From NCBI RefSeq assembly GCF_004796535.1, contig NZ_SPHY01000006.1:124001-188000 (forward strand): a stretch of DNA of 64,000 nucleotides, in the 5' to 3' direction. Position 1 is the first letter of the stretch. Each line of letters starts with the position of its first letter. Of this stretch, positions 37,755-47,101 are shown in pieces. This stretch comes from Sphingomonas flavalba. Lineage in GTDB: Bacteria > Pseudomonadota > Alphaproteobacteria > Sphingomonadales > Sphingomonadaceae. The translations under genes were made by a program, and so were the position numbers. The notes under the pieces are model-generated. The model saw nothing but the letters and a program-made list of their open reading frames with translations. It searched no databases and was not told the DNA's origin.

Positions 37755-38807
37755 ATGCGCAGCGACAGGACCATCCACATCGTCGGTTGCCATGCGGAAG
37801 GGGAGGTCGGCGACGTCATCGTCGGCGGCGTCGCCCCGCCGCCGGGCGATACGCTGTGGGCGCAGTCGCGCTTCATCGCCCGCGACGAAACGCTGCGCAA
37901 CTTCGTGTTGAACGAACCGCGCGGCGGCGTCTTCCGCCACGTCAACCTGCTCGTCCCGCCGAAGAACCCGAAGGCGCAAATGGGCTGGATCATCATGGAG
38001 CCGGCCGACACCCCGCCGATGTCCGGCTCCAATTCGATATGCGTCGCGACAGTGCTGCTCGATACGGGCATCATCCCGATGCAGGAGCCCGAAACCCATA
38101 TGGTGCTGGAGGCGCCGGGCGGCCTGGTCGAGGTCCGCGCCGAATGCCGCAACGGCAAGGCGGAGCGGATCCACGTCCGCAACGTCCCCTCCTTCGCCGA
38201 CCGGCTCGCCGCGCCGCTGGAGGTGCCCGGCCTCGGCACCCTCACCGTCGACACCGCCTATGGCGGCGACAGCTTCGTCATCGTCGACGCCCATGCGCTG
38301 GGCTTCCGCATCGCGCCGGACGAGGCGCAAGACCTCGTCGACGTCGGCATCCGCATCACCGCCGCCGCCAACGCCCAGCTTGGCTTCACCCATCCCGAAA
38401 ACCCGGACTGGGCGCATATCTCCTTCTGCCAGATCGCGGCGCCGGTCGCGCGCGAGGGCGACGCGCTGGCCGCCGCCAATGCCGTCGTCATCCAGCCGGG
38501 CAAGATCGATCGGTCACCGACCGGAACCGGCTGTTCGGCGCGGATGGCGGTGCTTCATGCGAAAGGCGAGATGCAGGTCGGCGAACGCTTCATCGGCCGG
38601 TCGATCATCGGCAGCGAATTCCATTGCCGCATCGATGCGGCGCTGACCGTCGGCGGCAAGCCGGGGATCAGCCCGATCATCTCCGGTCGCGCCTGGATCA
38701 CCGGCACCCAGCAGCATCTGCTCGATCCGGCGGACCCGTTCCCCGCCGGCTACCGGCTCGCCGACACCTGGCCGATGCCGCGTCAGCCGGCGGCGTCGCG
38801 CGGCTGA
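37755..38807 (+). CDS. proline racemase-family protein with Ser/Thr at the catalytic positions
   Basis: 350-residue proline racemase superfamily protein. The overall match to hydroxyproline epimerase/dehydratase enzymes is clear: [20 protein letters not shown] at the start, [62 protein letters not shown]. Racemases and 4-hydroxyproline epimerases use two Cys. Here the first position is Ser90 (MSGSN) and the second is Thr256 (SPTGTG); Cys260 lies four residues on. Dehydratases of trans-3-hydroxyproline carry Cys then Thr, so this is a third arrangement. Start follows GGGAG. It overlaps the convergent Lrp gene by 25 bases. Confidence 0.88.
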   Translation: MRSDRTIHIVGCHAEGEVGDVIVGGVAPPPGDTLWAQSRFIARDETLRNFVLNEPRGGVFRHVNLLVPPKNPKAQMGWIIMEPADTPPMSGSNSICVATVLLDTGIIPMQEPETHMVLEAPGGLVEVRAECRNGKAERIHVRNVPSFADRLAAPLEVPGLGTLTVDTAYGGDSFVIVDAHALGFRIAPDEAQDLVDVGIRITAAANAQLGFTHPENPDWAHISFCQIAAPVAREGDALAAANAVVIQPGKIDRSPTGTGCSARMAVLHAKGEMQVGERFIGRSIIGSEFHCRIDAALTVGGKPGISPIISGRAWITGTQQHLLDPADPFPAGYRLADTWPMPRQPAASRG

Positions 38808-39256
38808 GCCTTCGGCTCCGGCCGCAGCACGCTGCGCATCGCGATGCTCGAATGGATGCGCTCAACGCCGGGCAGCCGTGACAATATGTCCTTGTGGATC
38901 GCCTCATAGGCGGCGGCGCTCGGCGCGACCGCGCGCAGGATATAATCGGCGTCGCCGGTCATCAGGTAGCATTCCTGGATTTCGGGGTGCCGACGCACCG
39001 CCGTCTCGAACCGGTTCAGATATTCCTCGGTCTGCCGTTCCAGCGTGATGCGGACGATCGCGGTCACCCCATGCCGCTCCGGTCCGGCGAGGATCGCGGT
39101 ATACCCCCGGATCACCCCGCTCTCTTCCAATATCCTGACCCGGCGCAGGCAAGCGGACGGCGACAGGCCCACCGCCGCCGCCAGCGCGCTGTTGGACAGC
39201 CGCCCGTCGAGCCGCAGCAAGCGGATGATGTTGCGGTCGATCGCATCGATCGTCAC
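38783..39256 (-). CDS. Lrp/AsnC family transcriptional regulator of the D-alanine unit
   Basis: 157-residue Lrp/AsnC-type regulator (helix-turn-helix about residues 3-55, [23 protein letters not shown]; ligand domain about 65-145). It is divergent from the alr-dadA-ridA unit, with 117 AT-rich bases between, the classic layout for an alanine-responsive regulator of dadAX. It probably responds to L-alanine. Its 3' end overlaps the proline racemase-family gene on the other strand by 25 bases. Confidence 0.92.
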   Translation of the reverse strand: MTIDAIDRNIIRLLRLDGRLSNSALAAAVGLSPSACLRRVRILEESGVIRGYTAILAGPERHGVTAIVRITLERQTEEYLNRFETAVRRHPEIQECYLMTGDADYILRAVAPSAAAYEAIHKDILSRLPGVERIHSSIAMRSVLRPEPKAQPRDAAG

Positions 39257-39373
39257 AATAATCTTCTACTCTACTCGCATGATATGGTGATCCGGCACCG
39301 TAATATGCATCAATTTGCGCTACAATCGTAAAAAATTCGAACGGCGGCGCGATAAGATCACGGCTGTGAGAGG

Positions 39374-40519
39374 ATGCCTGCATTGAGCGACAGCGATTCG
39401 GCGATGGCCGGTGGGTGCCTGACAATCTCCCTCGGCGCGCTGCGGGCCAATTACCGCCTGATCGCCGCGCGCGTCGCCCCGGCGCGCGCCGCCGCCGTCG
39501 TCAAGGCCGACGGCTACGGCCTCGGCGCCCTGCATGTCGCGCCGGTTCTGGCGGCGGAGGGCTGCCGGGACTTCTTCGTCGCCCATCTGGCCGAGGCGAT
39601 CGCGCTGAAAACCGCCCTCCCCACTAACGCCCGCCTGTATGTGCTGAACGGCCTGCAGCCGGGCAGCGAGACCGCCTGCATCGCCGCCGGCGCGATTCCG
39701 GTGCTCAATTCGCTCGATCAGGCACGGCGCTGGCAGGCGGCGGCGCGCGGGTCCGGCAACCCGCGCGATGCGGTCGTGCAGGTCGACAGCGGCATGTCAC
39801 GCCTCGGCATGACGCCGGCGGAGGCCGGGACGCTGGCCGGTGACGCCGATTTCCGCGCCGCCGTGCCGGTCGTGCTGTTGATGAGCCATCTCGCCTGCGC
39901 CGACACGCCGGACCACCCGGCCAACGAAGCGCAGCGGCGCAATTTCGCGGCAGCGGCGGCGCTGTTTCCCGGCGTGCCGCTGTCGCTCGCCAATTCCGGC
40001 GGCAGTTTCCTCCCCACCGATTTTCACCTGGCGCTGGTCCGCCCCGGCGTCTCGCTCTACGGCGCCGCGCCGAACGATGCCGCCCCCAACCCGATGCGGC
40101 CGGTCGTCGCCCTCGACGCGCGGGTCATCCAGGTCCGCACCATCCCGGCGGGCGCCGGCGTCGGCTACGGCATGACCTTCACCGCCGACCGAGAAACGCG
40201 GATCGCGACGATCGCCGCCGGCTATGCGGACGGCCTGCCGCGCGCGCTCGGCAATCGCGGCGCCGCCTATTACAACGGCGTCCGCCTGCCGATCGCCGGC
40301 CGCGTGTCGATGGACAGCATCACCCTCGACGTGACGGCGCTGCCGCCGGGCACGCTGAAACTCGGCGACCGAGTGGAACTGATCGGCCCGCACCAGTCGC
40401 TCGACCAGCTCGCCGCGGATGCCGGCACGATTTCCTATGAGATTCTCACCAGCCTCGGCCACCGCTACCACCGCGTCTACCGCGACAGCGAACCGCCGGC
40501 AGCATCGGGGGCAGCATGA
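39374..40519 (+). CDS. dadX: catabolic alanine racemase
   Basis: 381-residue PLP-dependent alanine racemase (fold type III). The PLP Lys is in [11 protein letters not shown] (about residue 44), the catalytic Tyr in GVGYGMTF, and [12 protein letters not shown] is conserved. The order alr-dadA-ridA with a divergent Lrp points to the catabolic DadX role, converting L-Ala to D-Ala for DadA, rather than the cell-wall Alr. It overlaps dadA by 4 bases (ATGA). Confidence 0.93.
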   Translation: MPALSDSDSAMAGGCLTISLGALRANYRLIAARVAPARAAAVVKADGYGLGALHVAPVLAAEGCRDFFVAHLAEAIALKTALPTNARLYVLNGLQPGSETACIAAGAIPVLNSLDQARRWQAAARGSGNPRDAVVQVDSGMSRLGMTPAEAGTLAGDADFRAAVPVVLLMSHLACADTPDHPANEAQRRNFAAAAALFPGVPLSLANSGGSFLPTDFHLALVRPGVSLYGAAPNDAAPNPMRPVVALDARVIQVRTIPAGAGVGYGMTFTADRETRIATIAAGYADGLPRALGNRGAAYYNGVRLPIAGRVSMDSITLDVTALPPGTLKLGDRVELIGPHQSLDQLAADAGTISYEILTSLGHRYHRVYRDSEPPAASGAA

Positions 40520-41769
40520 AGATCGCGGTTCTGGGCAGCGGCGTCATCGGCGTCACGTCGGCCTATTATCTGATGAAGGCGGGGCACGAGGTGACGGTGA
40601 TCGACCGTCAGGGCGGCCCGGCGCTCGAAACCAGCTTCGCCAATGCCGGAGAGGTTTCGCCCGGCTATTCCTCGCCCTGGGCCGCGCCCGGCATTCCCCA
40701 CAAGGCGATCAAATGGTTGATGATGCGGCATCCGCCACTGATCCTGCGGCCGAAGCCAGATGCGGAGATGCTGCGCTGGCTGCTGGCGATGCTGCGCAAC
40801 TGCACTAGCGCGCGCTACGCGGTGAACAAGGCGCGGATGGTCCGGCTCGCCGAATACAGCCGCGACATGCTCGACGCGCTGCGCCGGGACACCGGCATCC
40901 GCTATGACGAGCGGATGCAGGGCACGCTGCAGGTGTTCCGCACCCAGAAGCAGCTCGACGATATCGCCAAGGACGTCGCCGTGCTTCAGGCGGGCGGCGT
41001 GCCGTTCGAGGTGCTCGACGTCGCCGGCTGCGTCGCCGCCGAACCGGGGCTGGCCGCGTCCCGCCACAAGCTGGTCGGCGGGTTGCGCCTGCCGCACGAC
41101 GAAACCGGCGACTGCTTCATGTTCACCAACGCGCTGGCGGCGCTGGCGGCACAGGGCGGCGTCACTTTCCTCCACGATACCGCGATCACCGGAATGGATG
41201 TGTCCGGCGGCCGGATCGACGGGGTCAGGACCGATCGCGGCACGATCATCGCCGACCGCTACGTGCTGGCGCTCGGCAGCTATTCGGCGGCGATGGTCCG
41301 GCCGCTCGGCATCCATCTGCCGGTCTACCCCATCAAGGGCTATTCGATCACCGCGCCGATCGTCGACCCGGCGATCGCCCCGGTGTCGACGCTGATGGAC
41401 GAAAGCTACAAGATCGCGATCACCCGGCTCGGCGACCGCATCCGCGTCGGCGGCATGGCAGAGATTTCCGGCTTCAACCACGCCCTGCCCGAACGGCGCC
41501 GCGAGACGCTGGCCTTCTCGGTCGGGGATCTGTTCCCAGGCGCCGGCGATCTTGCCGCCGCCAGCTTCTGGTCCGGCCTCCGCCCGATGACGCCGGACGG
41601 CACGCCGGTGATCGGCGCCACCCGCTACGCCAACCTGTATCTCAACACCGGCCACGGCACGCTGGGCTGGACGATGGCCTGCGGCTCCGGCAGGGTGATC
41701 GCCGACATCGTCAGCGACCGCAAGGCCGACATCGAAACCGCCGACCTCGCCATCGCCCGCTACCGCTGA
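40516..41769 (+). CDS. dadA: D-amino acid dehydrogenase small subunit
   Basis: 417-residue FAD enzyme oxidising D-alanine and other D-amino acids to keto acids, feeding electrons to the respiratory chain. The FAD motif is [15 protein letters not shown] at the very start; [24 protein letters not shown] and the C-terminal [23 protein letters not shown] are characteristic of DadA. It is coupled to the racemase upstream. Its length matches the family. It may also help oxidise D-hydroxyproline, but the dedicated three-subunit enzyme is nearby. Confidence 0.95.
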   Translation: MKIAVLGSGVIGVTSAYYLMKAGHEVTVIDRQGGPALETSFANAGEVSPGYSSPWAAPGIPHKAIKWLMMRHPPLILRPKPDAEMLRWLLAMLRNCTSARYAVNKARMVRLAEYSRDMLDALRRDTGIRYDERMQGTLQVFRTQKQLDDIAKDVAVLQAGGVPFEVLDVAGCVAAEPGLAASRHKLVGGLRLPHDETGDCFMFTNALAALAAQGGVTFLHDTAITGMDVSGGRIDGVRTDRGTIIADRYVLALGSYSAAMVRPLGIHLPVYPIKGYSITAPIVDPAIAPVSTLMDESYKIAITRLGDRIRVGGMAEISGFNHALPERRRETLAFSVGDLFPGAGDLAAASFWSGLRPMTPDGTPVIGATRYANLYLNTGHGTLGWTMACGSGRVIADIVSDRKADIETADLAIARYR

Positions 41770-41804
41770 CCGCCTTCCCCTCCCCCCAAAGCAAAGGATT
41801 GCCC

Positions 41805-42152
41805 ATGACCATCCGCCGCATCGAATCCGGCCCGCGCATGAGCCAGGCCGTCGTCCACGGCGACACCGTCTACCTCGCCGGCCAGGTCGGCGCGCCGGGC
41901 AAGAGCGTGACCGAGCAGACGCAGGCTGTCCTCGCCAGCGTCGAGCGCGTGCTGGCCGAAGCGGGCAGCAGCAAGGCGAATATCCTGTCGGCGACGATCT
42001 GGCTCGCCGACATGGCCGACTTCGCCGAGATGAACGCGGTGTGGGACGCCTGGGTCGACGGCAAGGACGCCCCCGCCCGCGCCACCGGCGAGGCGAAGCT
42101 GGCAACGCCGGACTACAAGGTCGAGATCATCGTCGTCGCCGCGCGCGGCTGA
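41805..42152 (+). CDS. RidA family protein (dad unit)
   Basis: 115-residue RidA-type imine deaminase, 35 bases after dadA. DadA releases 2-iminopropanoate, which RidA hydrolyses; the pairing is common. Recognisable parts are VYLAGQVGAPGKSVTEQTQAVL and KANILSATIWLADM. The ATG at 41805 follows AAAGGA; a TTG two codons upstream is possible. It is the second RidA protein in the window (the other is at 25245). Confidence 0.92.
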   Translation: MTIRRIESGPRMSQAVVHGDTVYLAGQVGAPGKSVTEQTQAVLASVERVLAEAGSSKANILSATIWLADMADFAEMNAVWDAWVDGKDAPARATGEAKLATPDYKVEIIVVAARG

Positions 42153-42160
42153 CCCGGCAA

Positions 42161-42188
42161 GGCGCGCCGGGCACCGGTCCGGCGCGCC
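42161..42188. terminator. hairpin between ridA and tRNA-Leu
   Basis: Perfect 10-bp stem GGCGCGCCGG (42161-42170) / CCGGCGCGCC (42179-42188) with an 8-base loop, lying just after the ridA stop and 19 bases from the 3' end of the tRNA on the other strand. It has no T-run but fits a shared terminator. Confidence 0.55.
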
Positions 42189-42206
42189 GCGCTCGAACAT
42201 CGGGTA

Positions 42207-42295
42207 TGGTACGGGTGGTCGGACTCGAACCGACATTCCGATCACTCGGAGGCGGATTTTGAGTCCGCTGCGTCTACCAATTCCGCCACACCCGC
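42207..42295 (-). tRNA. tRNA-Leu(CAA)
   Basis: 89-base class II tRNA on the minus strand, CCA-end encoded. The acceptor arm GCGGGTG pairs with CACCCGT, the anticodon stem is GCGGA/TCCGC with loop CTCAAAA (anticodon CAA, reading UUG), a long variable arm follows, and the T arm is GTCGG-TTCGAGT-CCGAC. The following 277 bases (42296-42572) hold no gene and no integrase-like sequence; they include the Ku promoter region. Confidence 0.95.
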
Positions 42296-42572
42296 ATGCC
42301 GGCCCGGCACGCACACGGCCCTGAAACGGCGCGGCGCCCCCTATAAGAGAGCGGTTGGATCATTTCCAGCGCGATATTCACCGCCTTCGATCTTCGCGAT
42401 TTCCGATCTCTCGCCATAGTCTGCTTCGCTACGCCGTAGATCAGCTTTTGGGGGCAGTTCGGCTATCCGCCTGACGCGCCGACCTTGTCGAACCCCAGAG
42501 TCTTCAGCACAGGACCCGACCCAGTCAGGGAACCAAATGCCGGCGAGCGACCTTCAACAGCGGAGGTTTCTC

Positions 42573-43415
42573 ATGGCGGCACGCGCATATTGGCAGGGGC
42601 AGATCCGGCTGGCGCTGGTTTCCATTCCCGTGGAGATCTACCCGGCGACGAAGTCGGGCGCTGCGATCCAGTTCCGGCAGATCCACGAGCCAAGCGGCAA
42701 GCGGATTCATTACGAAAAGGTCGTGCCCGGCGTCGGCCCGGTCGACCGCGACGAGATCGTCAAGGGCTATGAGATCGCCAAGGGCAATTACGTCCTGCTC
42801 GACGAGGAAGAGATCGAGGCGGTCAGGATCGAGAGCCGCAAGACGCTGGAGCTGGTCCAGTTCGTCGAGGCGCACGAGATCGATGTGCTCTATTACGAGA
42901 AACCCTATTTCGTGGTGCCGGCCGACGACCTCGCCGAGGAAGCCTATGTCGTGCTGCGCGACGCGCTGCGGCAGACGCGGAAAGTCGGGCTCGGCCAGCT
43001 TTCCGCCCGCGGCCGCGAGCAACTGGTGTCGATCAAGCCGTGCGGGCGCGGCCTCGTCATGGAGGTGCTGCGCTACGCCGACGAAGTGCACAAGGCGCAG
43101 GGCTATTTCCGCGAGATCGACGATATCGAACCGGAAGCCGACCTGCTCGACCTGGCGACGACGCTGATCGACAAGAAGACGGCGCCGTTCAAGCCCGCCG
43201 AGTTCCACGACCGCTATGTCGACGCGCTCCACCGCCTGATCGAGAAGAAGAGCAAAGCGCGCGGCAAGCGCATCCTGGAGGATGTCGAGGAGCCGGCGCG
43301 GGGCACCGGCAATGTGATCGACCTGATGGCCGCGCTCAAGAAATCGGTCGGCGAAAGCGCGCCGACGGCCCGCAAGCGCGCGGCAAAACCAACCCCGCGC
43401 CGCAAACGCGCCTGA
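42573..43415 (+). CDS. ku: non-homologous end-joining protein Ku
   Basis: 280-residue bacterial Ku protein: homodimer that binds double-strand DNA ends and recruits LigD. The Ku core spans about residues 1-255 (QIRLALVSIPVEIYPATK at the start, VKGYEIAKGNYVLLDEEEIEA, EKPYFVVPADDLAEEAY); the short C-terminal tail is Lys/Arg-rich, likely binding DNA or LigD. Start: ATG 42573 after GCGGAGG; a longer frame adds 12 residues. An MgtC-like gene lies between it and LigD. Confidence 0.95.
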   Translation: MAARAYWQGQIRLALVSIPVEIYPATKSGAAIQFRQIHEPSGKRIHYEKVVPGVGPVDRDEIVKGYEIAKGNYVLLDEEEIEAVRIESRKTLELVQFVEAHEIDVLYYEKPYFVVPADDLAEEAYVVLRDALRQTRKVGLGQLSARGREQLVSIKPCGRGLVMEVLRYADEVHKAQGYFREIDDIEPEADLLDLATTLIDKKTAPFKPAEFHDRYVDALHRLIEKKSKARGKRILEDVEEPARGTGNVIDLMAALKKSVGESAPTARKRAAKPTPRRKRA

Positions 43416-43416
43416 C

Positions 43417-43908
43417 ATGGTGCTCAATCCGGAAACGCCGCTGCATCTGCTCGACGGGCCGGTGCTGCTGCGGCTCGGCGTGGCGGCGCTGCTCGGCCTG
43501 CTGCTGGGCCTCGACCGGGAACTCAAGGGCCATTCGGCCGGCTTGCGGACGCATGGCATCATCTGCTTCACCGCCGCGCTGATGACGATCAGCGCCATCG
43601 CGCTGTTCCATCAGCTCGGCGGCGCCAACGGCCGGGTCGATCCATTGCGCATCCTGGAAGCATCGGCGGCGTTCACCGGCATCATCGCCGCCGGCCTGAT
43701 CGTGGTCAGCAAAGGGGAAGTACGCAACCTGACCACCGCCGCGCACATCTGGCTGGCCAGCATGGTCGGCATCGCCTGCGGCGCCGCGCAATGGCCGCTG
43801 GTCGCGAGCGCGGTCATCGTCGCCGTCATCATGCTGACGCTGCTGGGCCTGGTCGAGCGACGCTGGCTGAAGCCGATCGAGCGGCACCATCGCACGGGGC
43901 CGGAGTGA
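43417..43908 (+). CDS. MgtC/SapB-like membrane protein
   Basis: 163-residue membrane protein with about four hydrophobic segments, resembling the N-terminal domain of MgtC/SapB proteins (LLLGLDRELKGHSAGLRTHGIICF; LEASAAFTGIIAAGLIV; LASMVGIACGAAQW). The cytosolic ACT-like domain of MgtC is missing, leaving only the membrane half. It starts one base after the Ku stop and its stop shares a base with the LigD start (TGATG), so it is cotranslated with both. Why such a protein sits inside a Ku-LigD operon is not known. Confidence 0.85.
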   Translation: MVLNPETPLHLLDGPVLLRLGVAALLGLLLGLDRELKGHSAGLRTHGIICFTAALMTISAIALFHQLGGANGRVDPLRILEASAAFTGIIAAGLIVVSKGEVRNLTTAAHIWLASMVGIACGAAQWPLVASAVIVAVIMLTLLGLVERRWLKPIERHHRTGPE

Positions 43909-46430
43909 TGGCCGGGCCGGATCCGCTCGCCCGCTACAATGCCAGGCGCGACTTCGCCAAAACCGCCGAACCGGCGGGCAGGCGCGCCCGCAGCGCCGGC
44001 GGCGATCTTTTCGTCGTCCAGAAGCACGACGCCACCCGGCTGCACTGGGATTTCCGGCTGGAAGTCGACGGCGTGCTGAAAAGCTGGGCGGTGACCAAGG
44101 GGCCGAGCCTGGACCCGGACGACAAGCGGCTGGCGGTCCGCACCGAGGATCACCCGCTTTCCTACGCACGCTTCGAGGGCACGATCCCCAAGGGCGAATA
44201 TGGCGGCGGCACGGTGATGCTGTGGGACCAGGGCCGGTGGGAACCGGTAGAGGGCAAGAGCGCCGAGGACATCGACAAGGGCCACCTTCATTTTCGCCTC
44301 CACGGCGAGCGGATGAGGGGCGAATGGCTGTTGGTGCGCATGCGCCCGCGCCCCGGCGAAAAGCGCGAGAACTGGCTGCTGCGCAAGATCGAGGATGCGG
44401 AGGCCGGGACCGGCGACGCGCTGGTCACGCAGGGTTTGGCCAGCGTGCTCACCGGGCGGACGATGGCGCAGATCGCCGCCGACAAGGCGGGATCGCAGTC
44501 CTTGCGGGGAAAGAAGGGCGCAGCCTTCGACACGGCGATGCGCGCTGCCGCGAAGCATAATGCGCTGGCCGGAAAGGTCGGGCGTGCCGGCGCGCAGCGC
44601 GGTCGGTCGAAAGCGGCGGCGCCGCTTCCCCGTTTCCGGCCCGTCCAGCTCGCCACACTCGTCGATGCGGTGCCCGCCGGCAATGGCTGGATGCACGAGA
44701 TCAAATATGACGGCTACCGGCTGCTCGCCGCCGTGAAGGGCGGCACGGTCCGTCTCCATACTCGTACCGGTCTCGACTGGACGGAGCGCTTCGCGCCGAT
44801 CGCCGATGCGCTGGCGGCGCTGGATTTGCCCGCCGCGCTGATCGACGGCGAGGCAGTGGCGCTGGACGCCGACGGCAACCCCGACTTCTCGTCCCTGCAA
44901 GCGGCGCTGAAGGACGGAAAGGCAGCAAATCTGGCCTATTTCGCCTTCGACCTGCTCTCGCTTGCCGGCGAGGACCTGACGCCGCTGCCCAATATCGAGC
45001 GCAAGGAACGACTGGAAGCACTGCTGGCGGCTGCGACCGCGCCGATCCATGTCGCCGATCATGTCATCGGCGCCGGCGAGACGCTGCTGAGCGCCCTGTG
45101 CTGCACCGGGCAGGAAGGGATCATCGCCAAGCGCGTCGAGGCGACCTATCGCGCCGGGCGCGGCCGCAACTGGGTGAAGGTCAAGTGCACGCGCCGCCAG
45201 GAATTCGTCATCATCGGCTGGATACAAAGCCGCGCGAAGGCACGGCCGTTCGCGTCGCTGCTGCTCGCACAGTGGCAGGACGGCCGGCTCACCTACAAGG
45301 GCAAGGTCGGCACCGGCTTCGATGACCGGACATTGGCCGAACTCGCCGATGCGCTTGTTCCGCTGGCGCGCCGCTCCGCCCCCGCCGAGGTGCCGCGCGC
45401 GGAAGCGCGCGGCGCGCATTGGGTGGAACCGTCGCTCGTCGCTGAAATCGCCTTTGCGGAGCTGACCGCCGACGAGCGCGTGCGCCACGGCAGCTTCATC
45501 GGCCTCAGGCAGGACAAGGAGGCGACACAGGTGATACCCGAACAGCCGGCCCCCGCCCCCCGTGGCGCCAGTGCGATCGCGATCACCAACCCGGACCGGG
45601 TGATCTTTCCGGACAATGGCGGCACCAAGGGCGATCTCGCCGCCTATTACGAGGCGATCGCACCGCTGATGCTGCCCTTTGCCGCCAATCGTCCGGTCAG
45701 CCTGGTGCGCTGCCCGCAGGGGCGTGCGAAGAAATGCTTCTTCCAGAAGCACGACAGCGGCGCGTTCGGCCCGCACGTCCACCATGTCCCGATCGTCGAG
45801 AAGGATGGCGGAACAGAGAATTATCTGTTCATCGACGATGCGGACGGCATCCTCGCATGCGTGCAGATGGGCGCGATCGAGTTTCACGGCTGGGGCGCGA
45901 AGGCCGGCGACGTCGAAAGACCGGACCGCATGATTTTCGATCTCGACCCCGACGAGGGATTGGGATTCGATACGGTAAAGCGCGCGGCAGAGGATATCCG
46001 CCGGCAGCTCGCCGATCTGGGGCTGGTCAGCTTCGCGCTGCTGTCGGGCGGCAAGGGCGTCCACGTCGTCGTGCCGCTGACGCCGGGGCATGACTGGGAT
46101 ACCCACAAGGATTTCGCCAGGCGCTTCGCGGAAGCGCTGAGCATCGCCGAGCCGGATCGCTTCGTCGCGACGATGAGCAAGGCGAAACGCAAGGGCCGCA
46201 TCTTCATCGACTGGCTGCGCAACCAACGCGGCAGCACGGCGATTCTGCCCTATTCCGCCCGCGCACGCGCGGGGGCGCCGGTCGCGGTGCCGATCGGCTG
46301 GGGCGCATTGCGCGCTGTGAACGATGCCCGCCCCTACGGCATCGGCGACGCGGCCGGCCTCATCGCCCGCGCGGAGGACAAGGCGCTGCGCGGCTGGGGC
46401 TTCGCATCCCAAATCCTGCCGGCGCTCTGA
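43908..46430 (+). CDS. ligD: multifunctional DNA ligase LigD (phosphoesterase-ligase-polymerase order)
   Basis: 840-residue three-domain NHEJ enzyme. Residues ~1-190 are the 3'-phosphoesterase (QKHDATRLHWDFRLE with His40, His46 and Asp48), ~240-520 the ATP-dependent ligase (EIKYDG with nucleotidyl Lys266) and ~540-840 the primase/polymerase (FDLDPDEG; FIDWLRNQRGSTAI). It closes double-strand breaks held by Ku. The order phosphoesterase-ligase-polymerase is the Pseudomonas type. It starts in a TGATG overlap with the MgtC-like gene and ends 97 bases inside the convergent UdgX gene. Confidence 0.95.
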   Translation: MAGPDPLARYNARRDFAKTAEPAGRRARSAGGDLFVVQKHDATRLHWDFRLEVDGVLKSWAVTKGPSLDPDDKRLAVRTEDHPLSYARFEGTIPKGEYGGGTVMLWDQGRWEPVEGKSAEDIDKGHLHFRLHGERMRGEWLLVRMRPRPGEKRENWLLRKIEDAEAGTGDALVTQGLASVLTGRTMAQIAADKAGSQSLRGKKGAAFDTAMRAAAKHNALAGKVGRAGAQRGRSKAAAPLPRFRPVQLATLVDAVPAGNGWMHEIKYDGYRLLAAVKGGTVRLHTRTGLDWTERFAPIADALAALDLPAALIDGEAVALDADGNPDFSSLQAALKDGKAANLAYFAFDLLSLAGEDLTPLPNIERKERLEALLAAATAPIHVADHVIGAGETLLSALCCTGQEGIIAKRVEATYRAGRGRNWVKVKCTRRQEFVIIGWIQSRAKARPFASLLLAQWQDGRLTYKGKVGTGFDDRTLAELADALVPLARRSAPAEVPRAEARGAHWVEPSLVAEIAFAELTADERVRHGSFIGLRQDKEATQVIPEQPAPAPRGASAIAITNPDRVIFPDNGGTKGDLAAYYEAIAPLMLPFAANRPVSLVRCPQGRAKKCFFQKHDSGAFGPHVHHVPIVEKDGGTENYLFIDDADGILACVQMGAIEFHGWGAKAGDVERPDRMIFDLDPDEGLGFDTVKRAAEDIRRQLADLGLVSFALLSGGKGVHVVVPLTPGHDWDTHKDFARRFAEALSIAEPDRFVATMSKAKRKGRIFIDWLRNQRGSTAILPYSARARAGAPVAVPIGWGALRAVNDARPYGIGDAAGLIARAEDKALRGWGFASQILPAL

Positions 46431-47089
46431 TGGTCGGCGCTAGAAGGCCGCCTGCCCGGCCCCCGGCGCAGATCCAGAACGAAAGCCGCCCGTTCCTCCT
46501 CATAGCCGCCGTCGGGCCGCAAGCGGAGGAGATAGCTGGGGTGGATCGTTGCAAGCAGCGTGCGTTCGTCCCAGCCGCGGACGCGACCCCGCACATTCTT
46601 GAGCGGGAGCCGCGCGCCGATCAACGCGTGAAGCGCCGTCACGCCCAGCGCAACGACGACCCTCGGCTGGACGATCCGGATCTCCTGGCCCAGCCACCAG
46701 CGATAATGCGCGACATCACCGGCATTGGGCCGCTGGTGTATCCGGCGCTTGCCCCGCGGCTCGAACTTGAAACGCTTGACAGCGTTGGTCAGAAACAGCG
46801 CCGCCGGATCGAGCGCGGCGTCCCGCATGCACTGCTCAAGCAGACGCCCGGCCGGCCCGACAAAGGCTTGTCCCGCCCGGTCCTCCCGGTCGCCCGGCTG
46901 CTCCCCCAGCAGGAAAAGCGCCGCATGTTCCGGCCCACGGCCCGGCACGATGCGGTCGCTGAAGCCGGGGCGGGGAGCAGAGTCCCCGTGCAACGCCGCA
47001 TAGAGTTGCGCCAGATCGGCGAAGCGCTTCTCGCCAAGAGCCAGCCCTTCCGCAACTGGCAGCGCGGGAGGGAGAGCGGTGCCCACCAA
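46334..47089 (-). CDS. UdgX-family uracil-DNA binding/glycosylase protein lacking Fe-S cysteines
   Basis: 251-residue UdgX-type uracil-DNA glycosylase superfamily member. UdgX binds uracil in DNA and forms a covalent bond through the His of KRRIH, here His118 (GKRRIHQRP). GEQPGDREDRAGQAFVGPAG is at 62-81, and HPS at 183-185. Known UdgX proteins hold a 4Fe-4S cluster with four Cys, but here the only Cys is Cys87, and the sites usually read CxxC and ACRPW have no Cys. The C-terminal ~40 residues overlap the ligD 3' end. Start: TTG 47089, or GTG three bases on. Confidence 0.87.
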   Translation of the reverse strand: MVGTALPPALPVAEGLALGEKRFADLAQLYAALHGDSAPRPGFSDRIVPGRGPEHAALFLLGEQPGDREDRAGQAFVGPAGRLLEQCMRDAALDPAALFLTNAVKRFKFEPRGKRRIHQRPNAGDVAHYRWWLGQEIRIVQPRVVVALGVTALHALIGARLPLKNVRGRVRGWDERTLLATIHPSYLLRLRPDGGYEEERAAFVLDLRRGPGRRPSSADHQSAGRIWDAKPQPRSALSSARAMRPAASPMP

Positions 47090-47101
47090 AATGCCCGCCG
47101 C

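Noticed and set aside
42207-42572. tRNA-Leu as an integration site for a mobile island carrying Ku/LigD
   Set aside because: No integrase, transposase or direct repeat of the tRNA 3' end was seen in the next 10 kb. The block may still be accessory, but the tRNA alone is not evidence.
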